Shown: piece by piece, positions 7,992 to 15,537 of the stretch
Layout: the number at the start of each line of letters is the position of its first letter
Numbering within the stretch: the stretch's first letter is position 1
From: Nannocystis sp. RBIL2
GTDB lineage: Bacteria > Myxococcota_A > Polyangia > Nannocystales > Nannocystaceae
Direction of reading: 5' to 3'
Length of the DNA stretch: 64,000 nt
Assembly: GCF_026626745.1 (NCBI RefSeq)
Contig: NZ_JAPNJW010000001.1
Span: forward strand, 186,001-250,000
Notes under the pieces: model-generated
Told to the model about the DNA's origin: nothing
The model's database searches: none
The model's input: the letters and a program-made list of their open reading frames with translations, nothing else
Translations under genes and position numbers: made by a program

Positions 7992-9590
7992 GTGGTGGCC
8001 ACGGCGACACCAGGCGGGGGAGTGAAGTCACAAGCCACGGCCTCGCGCGCGCCCGCGGGCCTGGGCGTCCGCGGGCTGACGGGCGCGGCGGCCCTGGGGG
8101 CCCTGTGGCTGGCCGCTTGCGGCCCGCCCACGGTCGACGCGCGCGCGCTGTGGATCGCGTCGGAGCGCGACAAGGGGGGCGCTCGCGCCCTGGCGATCTA
8201 CGACGCCGGCCGCTTCGTCGAGCGCGAGCTCCTGCCCGCCGATCCCGGGCCCGAGGCCGACATCCAGCCGCTGGTCGTCGAGCTCGACCCGCGCGGCCAG
8301 GGCGCGCTGATCCGGGCCGGTGACGGCGGCTGGCAACATGAACTCGGGGACAGCTTCGGCACCCTCCGCGCCGGCTACGTCGACCTCGTCGGCGAGCGCA
8401 CCCTGCCGCTCGCCCTGCCCGCCCGCCTCGCCCCTGACGCCACCGGCTTCGCCCCCGCAGGCGGCGCGCTGTGGTGGACCGCCGGCTGCCCCGCCGAGCT
8501 GCAGCTGGTGCCGCTGTCGCCGCGAGTCGCGACCCCGACCGCCGGCGAGCCGCCCGCCGTCGTGCCGCTGGCCTGGCCGCTGCCGGCCGGCTGCGCCGAG
8601 GTCTGGGGGGCCGTGGGCGCCGCCGACGCCCCGGTCGTGTTCGTCCTCCAAGGTGTCCCCGAGGACGGGTTCTTACGGCCAGGTCCCAACGGACATGTCC
8701 TTGCGCTCAGGTACCCGCGGCCGAGCGAGGGCTACGACGCCGCGCCCGCGCTGACCGAGCTCGGCGCGGCCCGGCTCCCGGGCGTCCCGCTGGCGCGGAC
8801 CCAACGGGTGCGCTGCGCCGGCCCGGGCCCCAGCTGCGGCCTCGCGGCGGTCGACCCCGACGGCAGCGCGCTGAGCGTGGGCGGGGCCGACGGCAGCTGC
8901 CGCGTGTGGCGCTGGGCCGTCGGCGAGCCCGAGGCGGCCTGCGCAGTCGCGGCCGACGGCCCCGAGTGGACCGATCCCTCGCGCCTGATCGCCGCCATCT
9001 CGCCGCGCCACTACGTGTTCCGCGAGGGCCTGGTGGTCCGCCGCTACGATCACACCACCGGCGAGCACGACGGCCGGCCGCTGATCGGCGACACCAGCGA
9101 GCTGTTCACCCGCGCCAGCGCCGACGGCCGCGCGCTGCTGTTCGTCACCACCCGCGGCGCCGCCCTGCGCGTCGACGAGGCCCGCCTCGAGCTGCTGAGC
9201 GCCGAGCAGGCGCCCTGCGTCGGCGGCCAGCCGCCGGTCGCCTCGCCGAACGCCCGCTTCGCCGCCTGGACCTGCGCCAGCGACACCCAGGACGTCGGCG
9301 GTCTGACCGCAGGCGAGATCGTGCGCGTCTCCTCGGCCGGCATGGAGCGGTTCCAGGGCGTGCCGATGTGGGCCCTGGCGATCGACGACGACGGCGACCT
9401 CCTGCTCCACAGCCGCGACGACCAGGACTTCAGCCTCGAGCTGCTGCTGCCGCCGGCCGCCCCGCGCAACCTCTACGTGCTGACGGCCGACGGCGAGCTC
9501 GCCCGCGTCGACGCGCTCGAGCCCGACCCCGAGCTGATGCGCGGCACCGGCCCCGCAGTGTTCCGCTGGATCGCCGCGCAGGCGCTCTGA
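7992..9590 (+). CDS. Lipoprotein with beta-propeller-like repeats
   Basis: About 530 residues with a lipoprotein signal: basic N-region, GLTGAAALGALWLAAC, lipobox LAAC followed by GPP. Downstream segments such as AAVDPDGSALSVGGADGSC, RASADGRALLFVTTRGAAL and VASPNARFAAWTC resemble blades of a WD40/PD40 propeller. I recognise no specific family. The start is uncertain: GTG codons at 7992, 7995 and 8022 are all in frame; 8022 gives the shortest signal peptide but has its purine run directly against the codon. A five-unit 14-bp repeat array (8652-8714) lies inside the gene and encodes a loop between blades. It is probably anchored in the outer membrane. Confidence 0.72.
   Translation: MVATATPGGGVKSQATASRAPAGLGVRGLTGAAALGALWLAACGPPTVDARALWIASERDKGGARALAIYDAGRFVERELLPADPGPEADIQPLVVELDPRGQGALIRAGDGGWQHELGDSFGTLRAGYVDLVGERTLPLALPARLAPDATGFAPAGGALWWTAGCPAELQLVPLSPRVATPTAGEPPAVVPLAWPLPAGCAEVWGAVGAADAPVVFVLQGVPEDGFLRPGPNGHVLALRYPRPSEGYDAAPALTELGAARLPGVPLARTQRVRCAGPGPSCGLAAVDPDGSALSVGGADGSCRVWRWAVGEPEAACAVAADGPEWTDPSRLIAAISPRHYVFREGLVVRRYDHTTGEHDGRPLIGDTSELFTRASADGRALLFVTTRGAALRVDEARLELLSAEQAPCVGGQPPVASPNARFAAWTCASDTQDVGGLTAGEIVRVSSAGMERFQGVPMWALAIDDDGDLLLHSRDDQDFSLELLLPPAAPRNLYVLTADGELARVDALEPDPELMRGTGPAVFRWIAAQAL
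8652..8714. repeat. 14-bp phased array inside the propeller lipoprotein gene
   Basis: Degenerate cores start at 8652, 8666, 8680 (CAGGTCC), 8694 (CATGTCC) and 8708 (CAGGTAC), all 14 bp apart. The reading frame is kept. It encodes roughly VPEDGFLRPGPNGHVLALR. Confidence 0.7.
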
Positions 9591-9599
9591 CTCGAAGAG

Positions 9600-9660
9600 C
9601 ATGCCCTGAAGGACATGCCTCCGAGGGCATGTCCTTGGTGACATGCCCTGAAATTCCATC
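9600..9660. repeat. Four- to five-unit array of the 14-bp repeat
   Basis: CATG cores at 9600, 9614, 9628 and 9642, with a degenerate one near 9656. It begins 10 bp after the lipoprotein stop and lies between convergent genes. Confidence 0.85.
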
Positions 9661-9768
9661 ACCGCCGTCGCGCCGGCTCGGCCCCGAGGTCCAGGCTTCG
9701 TGCAAGGAGCGGTGAAGCCCGAGCGTCGCGCGACGAGCCGTGCTCGACGCCGCGAACAGTTGGGTCGC

Positions 9769-10170
9769 TCAGTGCGGCCAGGCCCCGCGGGCCGGCGCGT
9801 CGATTGGCGTCGTCGCCTCGGCGCGGCCGATCGCGTGGCCGCGGTGGAACGCGTCATCGATCAGCAGCGCCATGCGCAGCGCGTCCTCGGTGAAGCAGGC
9901 CACCACGTCGGCCGGCACCCCGGCGTCGCGGGCGTGGGCGAACTTCCGCAGCAGCCGGCGCGCGCGCGGCGGCAGGCCGGTCGGGGCCGGCGCGACGTCG
10001 GCGACGACCGCCAGCACCGCGCGCAGCACGTCGGGCGTCACGCCGTCGGCGACGAGGTCCCAGGCGGCGGCCTCGATCCGCTGCAGCTGCTCGGTCGCCA
10101 CAGCGTCGAGGCCGCAGCGGCGCACGATCAGCGCCATCAGCGAATTGTCGGGGGTCGAGGGGCGCGGCAT
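9769..10170 (-). CDS. Small hypothetical protein downstream of rpsD
   Basis: A 133-residue protein I do not recognise. It is Ala/Arg-rich and probably helical, with the segment FTEDALRMALLIDDAFHRGH near the C-terminus. No signal peptide or membrane segment is visible. The start at 10170 (MPRPSTPDN) lies 7 bp after the rpsD stop, so it is almost certainly in one operon with rpsD and under the same Fur-like control. The evidence that it is real is the tight spacing and strand agreement; an overlapping open frame exists on the other strand. Confidence 0.5.
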   Translation of the reverse strand: MPRPSTPDNSLMALIVRRCGLDAVATEQLQRIEAAAWDLVADGVTPDVLRAVLAVVADVAPAPTGLPPRARRLLRKFAHARDAGVPADVVACFTEDALRMALLIDDAFHRGHAIGRAEATTPIDAPARGAWPH

Positions 10171-10177
10171 GGGACTC

Positions 10178-10795
10178 CTAGAAGAAGCGGGCGTAGTACT
10201 CGACCACCAGCTGAACATCGAGCTCGAACGGGGCCCCGTCGCCGCGCGGGGTGCCGACCATCTTCACCCGGCGGTGCGGCAGGTCGCACTCGAGCCAGGC
10301 GGGCAGCGGGATGCGGGTCGGCGTGGCCACCGCGCGCTGGACGATGTCGAGGTCGACGCTGCGCGGGCGCAGCGTGATCTCGGCGCCGGTGCGCACGCGG
10401 AACGAGGCGATGTCGACGCGGTGACCGTCGACGCGGATGTGTCCGTGCGTCACCAGCTGGCGGGCCGCCGGGATCGTCGGCGCCAGGCCGGATCGGAACA
10501 CCACGTTGTCGAGCCGGCGCTCGAGGTACTCGAGCAGCACCTCGCCGGTGACGCCCTTCGCCGCGATCGCCTCGGCGAACAGGCGCCGCATCTGCCGCTC
10601 CGTGACGCCGTAGTTGAAGCAGAGCTTCTGCTTCTCCGCGAGCTGCATGCCGTAGGCCGAGGGCCGCTTGCGCCGCGCCTGCCCGTGCTGTCCGGGTGGA
10701 TAGGGCCGCTTCTCGCGCGACTTGGCGGTCAACCCCGGGAGGTCGACGTCGAGGCGGCGGAGGATGCGGAGACGAGGTCCGGTGTAACGACTCAT
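10178..10795 (-). CDS. rpsD: 30S ribosomal protein S4, zinc-less form
   Basis: A 205-residue S4 with conserved blocks: [15 protein letters not shown] at the start, [40 protein letters not shown] (start of the S4 RNA-binding domain, about 95-155) and a C-terminal VEYYARFF. S4 nucleates 30S assembly on 16S rRNA. The N-terminal region where many S4 proteins carry four zinc-binding cysteines (CxxC...C...C) has none, so this is a C-minus form. It stands alone rather than beside rpsK/rpoA, and it diverges from a heme-uptake gene with a Fur-like box only 27 bp upstream, so it is probably a conditional paralog. The ATG at 10795 has GGAAG at a suitable distance. Confidence 0.93.
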   Translation of the reverse strand: MSRYTGPRLRILRRLDVDLPGLTAKSREKRPYPPGQHGQARRKRPSAYGMQLAEKQKLCFNYGVTERQMRRLFAEAIAAKGVTGEVLLEYLERRLDNVVFRSGLAPTIPAARQLVTHGHIRVDGHRVDIASFRVRTGAEITLRPRSVDLDIVQRAVATPTRIPLPAWLECDLPHRRVKMVGTPRGDGAPFELDVQLVVEYYARFF

Positions 10796-10821
10796 GGTGC
10801 GCTTCCGAGCGAGGGACAAAC

Positions 10822-10836
10822 TGATATCAATTTTCA
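10822..10836. promoter_or_regulatory. Fur-like box, rpsD side
   Basis: TGATATCAATTTTCA matches 11 of the 14 defined positions of the 7-1-7 Fur consensus TGATAATNATTATCA. It sits in an AT-rich island 27 bp upstream of rpsD. Matching by eye only; Zur or another Fur-family protein is possible. Confidence 0.55.
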
Positions 10837-10906
10837 AAATCACATGTCAAGCCCACCGGTGACCCTGTGGGGACGGGTTTGCGAGGAAGACTCACGAAAT
10901 TAACTT

Positions 10907-10921
10907 TGATTTCCATTTTCA
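10907..10921. promoter_or_regulatory. Fur-like box, hmuT side
   Basis: TGATTTCCATTTTCA matches 11 of 14 Fur 7-1-7 positions and shares TGAT.TC.ATTTTCAAAAT with the box 85 bp away. It lies 60 bp upstream of the hmuT start, where a repressor would block the promoter. Confidence 0.58.
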
Positions 10922-10980
10922 AAATGTGCTACCGACATTCCTGGACCGACCGCCCCGCGGTGTCATCGGCCTGGAGCTGC

Positions 10981-11883
10981 ATGTCCGCCTCGACCGTCCT
11001 CCGCTCGCTCGTCCTCGCCCTCGCGCTGGTCCCGGCCTGTGCTGTCCCCGGGGACAGCCCGGCGCCCGCGGCCGCGCAGGTCACCGCCCCGCAGCGGATC
11101 GTCACTCTCGGCAGCTCGATCACCGAGGCAGTGTTCGCGCTCGGGGCCGGCGACCGCGTCGTCGGCGTCGACCTCTCGAGCCTCTATCCCGAGAGCGCCG
11201 CCGCCCTCCCGCGCGTCGGCTACTACCGCCAGTTCTCCGCCGAGGGCGTGCTCGGCCTGCGCCCCGACCTCGTGCTCGCCAGCAGCGAGTCCGGTCCGGC
11301 GACCGCGCTCGAGCAGGTCCGCAACGCCGGCGTCCGCCTCGAGCTGGTGCCGGCGGGCGAGAACCTCGACGCCGCCCGCGGCAACATCACCGCCGCGGCC
11401 GCCGCGATCGGTCGGCCGGAGGCGGCGGCCGAGGTGCTCGCCGCGCTCGCGGCCGACCTCGCCGAGGCTGACCGTCTGCGCGCCCGCGTCACCTCGCGGC
11501 CGCGCGTCCTGTTCATCTACGCCCGCGGACCGGGTCGCCTGCTCGTCGCCGGCCGCGAGACCACCGGCGCCGAGCTGGTGCGCCTGGCCGCGGCCGAGAA
11601 CGCCGGCGACGCCCTGACCGGGATGCGCCCGTGGAGCGCCGAGGCGGTGGTCGCCGCCGCCCCCGACTTCGTGGTCCTGCCGTCGCGCGGCCTGGAGAGC
11701 CTCGGCGGCGTCCCGGGCCTGCTCGCCCTGCCCGGCCTGGCCGAGACCCCCGCAGGCCGCGCCCAGCGAGTCGTCGCCGTCGACGACCTCAAGCTGCTCG
11801 GCTTCGGCCCCCGCATCGGCCAGGGCGTGCGCGAGCTGCTGGTGGCCCTGCACCCCGAGCTCGGCGAAGGAGCCGCCCCGTGA
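10981..11883 (+). CDS. hmuT: Hemin-binding periplasmic lipoprotein HmuT
   Basis: A 300-residue class III substrate-binding protein. The signal peptide ends in a lipobox (VLALALVPAC). The opening PQRIVTLGSSITEAVFALGA, then SLYPESAAALPRVGYYRQFS and AEGVLGLRPDLVLAS, is the HmuT/ChuT hemin-binding signature, including the YYRQ stretch near the family's heme-ligand Tyr. It delivers heme to the HmuU permease. It is the first gene of the heme locus and is preceded by a Fur-like box. The ATG at 10981 is the natural start for the signal peptide. Confidence 0.85.
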   Translation: MSASTVLRSLVLALALVPACAVPGDSPAPAAAQVTAPQRIVTLGSSITEAVFALGAGDRVVGVDLSSLYPESAAALPRVGYYRQFSAEGVLGLRPDLVLASSESGPATALEQVRNAGVRLELVPAGENLDAARGNITAAAAAIGRPEAAAEVLAALAADLAEADRLRARVTSRPRVLFIYARGPGRLLVAGRETTGAELVRLAAAENAGDALTGMRPWSAEAVVAAAPDFVVLPSRGLESLGGVPGLLALPGLAETPAGRAQRVVAVDDLKLLGFGPRIGQGVRELLVALHPELGEGAAP

Positions 11884-11899
11884 GGCCTGGCCGATCGCA

Positions 11900-12000
11900 C
11901 ATGTCCCCGAAGGCAGGCTGCCCGGCCGCGCCCCGTCCGTCCCGCACAGGAGCGGCCGTGTGATCCCGGTCCAGGCGAGCATGCCCGCCGGGACAGTCCG
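11900..12000. repeat. 14-bp repeat units around the hmuU start
   Basis: Cores at 11900 and 11914 lie in the hmuT-hmuU gap. A further 14-bp-phased run at 11966, 11980 and 11994 encodes the first residues of HmuU (VIPVQASMPAGTV). Confidence 0.6.
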
Positions 12001-13012
12001 GCGCGTCCGCCCGGTCCTGCTGGGCCTCGCCGTCCTCGTCGTCCTCGGCGTGCTGCTCGAGCTGGCTGTCGGCGCCGCCTCGCTCGACCTCCCGCGGGCG
12101 GTCGCCTGCCTGGTCGCCCCCGATCCGAGCTGCGACCCGAGCGACCACTACATCCTCACCGCCCTGCGCCTGCCGCGGGCCATCGGCGCGGTCGTCGTCG
12201 GTGCCGGCCTCGCGGTGGCCGGGTGCGCCATGCAGGGCCTGTTTCGCAACCCGCTGGCCGACCCGACTCTCGTCGGCGTCAGCAGCGGCGCCGCGCTCGG
12301 CTCCGGCCTGGCGATCGTCTTCGGTCGCGTCCTGCCGGTCCTACCAGGCGGCTTCACCCAGCCGGTCCTCGCCTTCGCGGGCGGTCTCACGGCCACCTGG
12401 CTCGTCCACGCCCTCGCACGCGTGCGCGGCCAGACCTCCGTGGTCGGCCTGCTGCTCGCCGGCATCGCCGTCACCGCCCTCGCCGGCTCCGCGCTCGGCC
12501 TGCTCAGCTACGTCTCCGACGACCGCCAGCTGCGCGACCTCAGCCTGTGGCTGCTCGGCGGCCTCGGCGGCATCACCCGCGACGTCGCCTTCATCCTCGT
12601 CCCCCTGGTCGCCCTGAGCGGCGGCCTGCTGTGGCGCCGCGCCCGCGACCTCGACGCCCTCCTCCTCGGCGAATCCGAGGCCTTCCACCTCGGCGTCGAC
12701 GTCGAGCGCCTGCGCCGGCGCGTGATCACCGAGGTGGCCCTCGCGGTCGGCGTCTGCGTCGCCTTCACCGGCATCATCGGCTTCGTCGGCCTGGTCGTCC
12801 CGCACCTGCTGCGCGGCCTCGTCGGCCCGCGCCATCGTGTGCTGGTCCCCGCGGCCGCGCTCGGCGGCGCCGGCCTGCTGCTGTTCGCCGACGCAGCCGC
12901 CCGCACGATGCTCGCCCCCGCCGAGCTCCCGGTCGGGATCCTGACCTCGCTCCTCGGCGCCCCGGTGTTCCTCACCCTGCTCGCCCGCGTGCGCGCGACG
13001 GAGCTCGTATGA
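11960..13012 (+). CDS. hmuU: Hemin ABC transporter permease HmuU (FecCD family)
   Basis: A 350-residue polytopic inner-membrane protein of the FecCD/BtuC family, about ten hydrophobic segments. Typical motifs are GAGLAVAGCAMQGLFRNPLA and DPTLVGVSSGAALGSG in the first third and GFVGLVVPHLLRGLVGPRHR near residue 270. With HmuT and HmuV it imports heme across the inner membrane. It starts at a GTG (11960) preceded by AGGAG six bases upstream. A repeat-derived segment forms the cytoplasmic N-terminus. Confidence 0.88.
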   Translation: MIPVQASMPAGTVRRVRPVLLGLAVLVVLGVLLELAVGAASLDLPRAVACLVAPDPSCDPSDHYILTALRLPRAIGAVVVGAGLAVAGCAMQGLFRNPLADPTLVGVSSGAALGSGLAIVFGRVLPVLPGGFTQPVLAFAGGLTATWLVHALARVRGQTSVVGLLLAGIAVTALAGSALGLLSYVSDDRQLRDLSLWLLGGLGGITRDVAFILVPLVALSGGLLWRRARDLDALLLGESEAFHLGVDVERLRRRVITEVALAVGVCVAFTGIIGFVGLVVPHLLRGLVGPRHRVLVPAAALGGAGLLLFADAAARTMLAPAELPVGILTSLLGAPVFLTLLARVRATELV

Positions 13013-13730
13013 TGGCGACAGAAAATCATGTCATGTCATGCGATTGGGTCACATTTATGCATGCATCCAATGATGCACCGCGGAGGCTCGCCGGAGCGCC
13101 CCGACCTGTCCTGAAAGCCATACCTCTCGGCGCCTGTGGCGACGCCCTCGCAGGCCAGTCCGGGGCCTCGCACGGCCTGCCCCGAGAGCCAGATCGCCTC
13201 GTGCTCCCCGCAGGAGCGACAGCGGCCCAGCCGGGCCCAGGCCGACGCGCGCTCCCTCTCGCGGACGACGGCCTGCCTGGCCCCGGCGGACGCCATCCCG
13301 GGGCCGCAGCTCGTCGGACAGAGCCTTCTCGGGGCGCCACGTCAGGCGGTCGTCCGGCCAGGCGCTTCCCTCGTCTGCACGTGCTCCCTCGGCGCGAGCC
13401 CGTCCCGCTCCGCTGTAGCGCCCCATCCGCCCCCAAGTGGCCGCAAACACGCCGGAACAGGTGCCGCTCGCAATCGGGTCCCGCCGCTCCTGGACCGAGG
13501 AGACCGGCGCGCACCGTCCCGTTCGGATCTCCGCGCGCCCGCTCGCTCGCGCACTCGCCGCGACTCCTCGCCACCGGCCACTCAACGATGGTTGCCGTCC
13601 TTCGCATCATTAAAAAAGCTTTTACAGGCAAGCACTTCGCTTCTAACTTCTCAACTATCACAGCATCCACCCCGGCGAGCCGACCTGTCCCGAGAGCCAT
13701 CCGCCTCCTCACCGCACCGCGAGGCCCGGC
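13013..13730. other. 718-bp gap between hmuU and hmuV with no convincing gene
   Basis: Open frames exist on both strands but none has a protein-like composition. The least unlikely is a Cys-containing 86-codon frame at 13036-13296 on the minus strand. Near-identical repeat units (GACCTGTCCTGAAAGCCAT at 13103 and GACCTGTCCCGAGAGCCAT at 13682) flank about 580 bp. An AT-rich patch (13605-13665, containing AAAAAAGCTTTT) could be a promoter for hmuV. A 48-codon frame (13588-13734) overlaps the hmuV start by ATGA. Confidence 0.5.
13105..13122. repeat. 14-bp repeat pair at left edge of the hmuU-hmuV gap
   Basis: CCTG core at 13105 and CATA core at 13119, 14 bp apart. A near-identical pair lies at 13684 and 13698. 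Confidence 0.6.
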
Positions 13731-14540
13731 ATGAGCCTCGAAGCCACGCGGGTCAGCGTCGACGTCCGGGGCGCCGTCTTGCTGCGCGACCTCTCGCTCG
13801 TCGCCGAGTGCGCGCGGGTGCTGGCGGTCGTCGGTCCGAGCGGCGCGGGCAAGTCGACCCTCCTGCGCGTCTGGGCGGGTGAGCAGGCCGCGAGCGCCGG
13901 CGACCTCCGCTTCGACGGCTGCCCGATCGGCCAGCTCCACCCTGGCGCCCTCGCCCGCCTGCGGGCCGTCCTGCCCCAGGCCACCGCCCTGCGCTTCCCG
14001 CTCACCGCCCTCGAGGTCGCCACCCTCGGGCGGCTCCCGCACCCTGGCCGCGGCGAGACGCGACGCGACCGCGACATCGCCTGGGCCGCCCTCGAGCTGG
14101 CCGAGGTCGCGCACCTCGCCGACCGCCTCGCCCCGACCCTCTCCGGCGGCGAGCAGCAGCGCGTCCACCTCGCCCGCGTGCTCGCCCAGATCTGGGAGCC
14201 CACCGCCGAGCACCCGCGCCGCTACCTCCTGCTCGACGAACCGACCGCCAACCTCGACCCCGGCCACGCCGTCCGGATCCTCGCGCGCCTGCGCCAGTTC
14301 GTGCGCGCCACCGACACCGCCCTCGTCCTCGTCCTCCACGATCTCGGCGCCGCCAGTCAGTGCGCCGACGACCTCGCCCTCCTGCACGCCGGCCGCTGCG
14401 TCGCTCACGGCGACCCTGCCGCCGTCCTCACCCCGGATCGCCTCCAGGACTGCTTCGGCGCCCGCTTCGACCTCGTGCCTGCCCCCACGGGCCGCGGCTT
14501 CGCCGTCCTCCCGCGCCCTCCCGACGACCTCCAATCCTGA
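13731..14540 (+). CDS. hmuV: Hemin ABC transporter ATP-binding protein HmuV
   Basis: A 269-residue ABC ATPase. Walker A is GPSGAGKST near residue 37, the Q-loop lies in LPQATALRFPLTALEVATLGRLPH (split here by family usage, typical of HmuV), the signature is LSGGEQQ, Walker B is YLLLDEPT with the following DPGH, and the switch His is in VLHDL. It energises heme import with HmuT and HmuU. It is separated from hmuU by 718 bp, which is unusual for this operon. Start ATG at 13731. Confidence 0.9.
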   Translation: MSLEATRVSVDVRGAVLLRDLSLVAECARVLAVVGPSGAGKSTLLRVWAGEQAASAGDLRFDGCPIGQLHPGALARLRAVLPQATALRFPLTALEVATLGRLPHPGRGETRRDRDIAWAALELAEVAHLADRLAPTLSGGEQQRVHLARVLAQIWEPTAEHPRRYLLLDEPTANLDPGHAVRILARLRQFVRATDTALVLVLHDLGAASQCADDLALLHAGRCVAHGDPAAVLTPDRLQDCFGARFDLVPAPTGRGFAVLPRPPDDLQS

Positions 14541-14592
14541 CCGCCGACCTGTCCTGAAAGCAGCCTCACCGCCGGCTCAGGTCGCCGCGGCC

Positions 14593-14660
14593 CCTGTCCC
14601 CCAGGACCTCTCACTCTCACCCGCGAGCTCCCCGCACATGTCCTTCACAACCTGTCCCAA
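14593..14660. repeat. 14-bp repeat units upstream of and within the HmuY-like gene start
   Basis: Cores at 14593 and 14607 and again at 14637 (CATG) and 14651 (CCTG). The ATG of the HmuY-like gene is the ATG inside the 14637 CATG, so the repeat encodes MSFTTCPK. Confidence 0.65.
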
Positions 14661-15537
14661 GATTCACCTCATCCTCTTCGCCATGCTCGCCGCCTGCGGC
14701 GACTCCGGGCAGGGTCCCACCTCGGACAGCGACGCCACGACCGGCAACGGCACCGATGCCACCACCGGCAACGATGCCACCGCCGGCAACGATGCCACCA
14801 CCGGCACCGCCGCCGATCCCGGCACCACCGACGACCCCACCACCACGGCCGAGCCCGGCACCACCGACAACCCCGACGAGCCTCCGAACGCCTGCCCGCT
14901 CGCCGAAGTCCCGTGCATCGACGCTGCGATCCAGGACCTCTCCCTGCACGACGACAAGGTCAGCGACGCCGAGGTCACGAGCGCGCAGGACGGCGCCGAC
15001 TGGGTCTCGCGGGTCGACGCCTCCGCGGGCGGGACCATGGGCGCCGCCACGAACCCCTGGGTCTACCTCCGCTTCACCGACGCCGGCCTCGAGCGGGTCG
15101 ACCTCGACGACGTCGCCGCGCTCGAGAGCGGCGCCTGGGACATCGCCGCCAAGCGCTACGGGATCCGCGTCAACAGCGGCAGCTCGGGCCCCTCGTGCGT
15201 CACGGTCGCCGCGCCCGCCGGCGACTACGCCGACCTCGACGCCGCCCCGCCCGACGCCGAGTTCGCGCCGGAGGACTACTACGACGACGCCTGCCTCCTG
15301 CAGGAGGACGGCTCCGGCCTGCCGGGCAGCCCTGCCTACCGCATGGCCGGCTGGTGGGGCTACACCGGCTGCGTCACCACCACCGGCTTCCCCTACGCCC
15401 TCCGCCTGGCCGACGGCCGCACCGTCAAGCTGACGATCGAGGCCTACTACGAGGCCGGCCAGGACGACTGCAACGACAACGGCACCATGGGCACCGGCCC
15501 CGCGCTCATGACCTGGCGCTGGAGCTTCCTCCCATGA
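14638..15537 (+). CDS. HmuY-like heme-binding lipoprotein
   Basis: A 299-residue lipoprotein: MSFTTCPKIHLILFAMLAAC gives a lipobox LAAC. Residues about 22-85 are a low-complexity linker of ATTGND and TTDDP repeats. The remaining domain contains ESGAWDIAAKRYGIRVNSGS near residue 165, which matches the HmuY core (W-D-hydrophobic-x-x-K/H-R then NSG..SG). HmuY is known as a heme-binding hemophore-like lipoprotein in Bacteroidota. Placement right after hmuV supports heme capture outside the cell or at the outer membrane. It overlaps the metalloprotease gene by ATGA, so the two are translationally coupled. Family assignment is from memory of the motif. Confidence 0.7.
   Translation: MSFTTCPKIHLILFAMLAACGDSGQGPTSDSDATTGNGTDATTGNDATAGNDATTGTAADPGTTDDPTTTAEPGTTDNPDEPPNACPLAEVPCIDAAIQDLSLHDDKVSDAEVTSAQDGADWVSRVDASAGGTMGAATNPWVYLRFTDAGLERVDLDDVAALESGAWDIAAKRYGIRVNSGSSGPSCVTVAAPAGDYADLDAAPPDAEFAPEDYYDDACLLQEDGSGLPGSPAYRMAGWWGYTGCVTTTGFPYALRLADGRTVKLTIEAYYEAGQDDCNDNGTMGTGPALMTWRWSFLP

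Noticed and set aside
10822..10921. Zur boxes instead of Fur boxes
   Set aside because: A Zur reading is attractive because of the zinc-less S4, but the sequences fit the Fur 7-1-7 consensus better and the neighbour is heme uptake. Binding data are needed; I did not exclude Zur completely.
13055..13585. Minus-strand open frames in the hmuU-hmuV gap
   Set aside because: Composition is not protein-like and no family is recognised, so they are only mentioned in the gap entry.
13588..13734. A 48-codon frame ending in the hmuV start, considered as a HemP/HmuP-like protein
   Set aside because: Position fits and the start (MVAVLRI) is suggestive, but the rest has none of the family's conserved glycine and basic residues.
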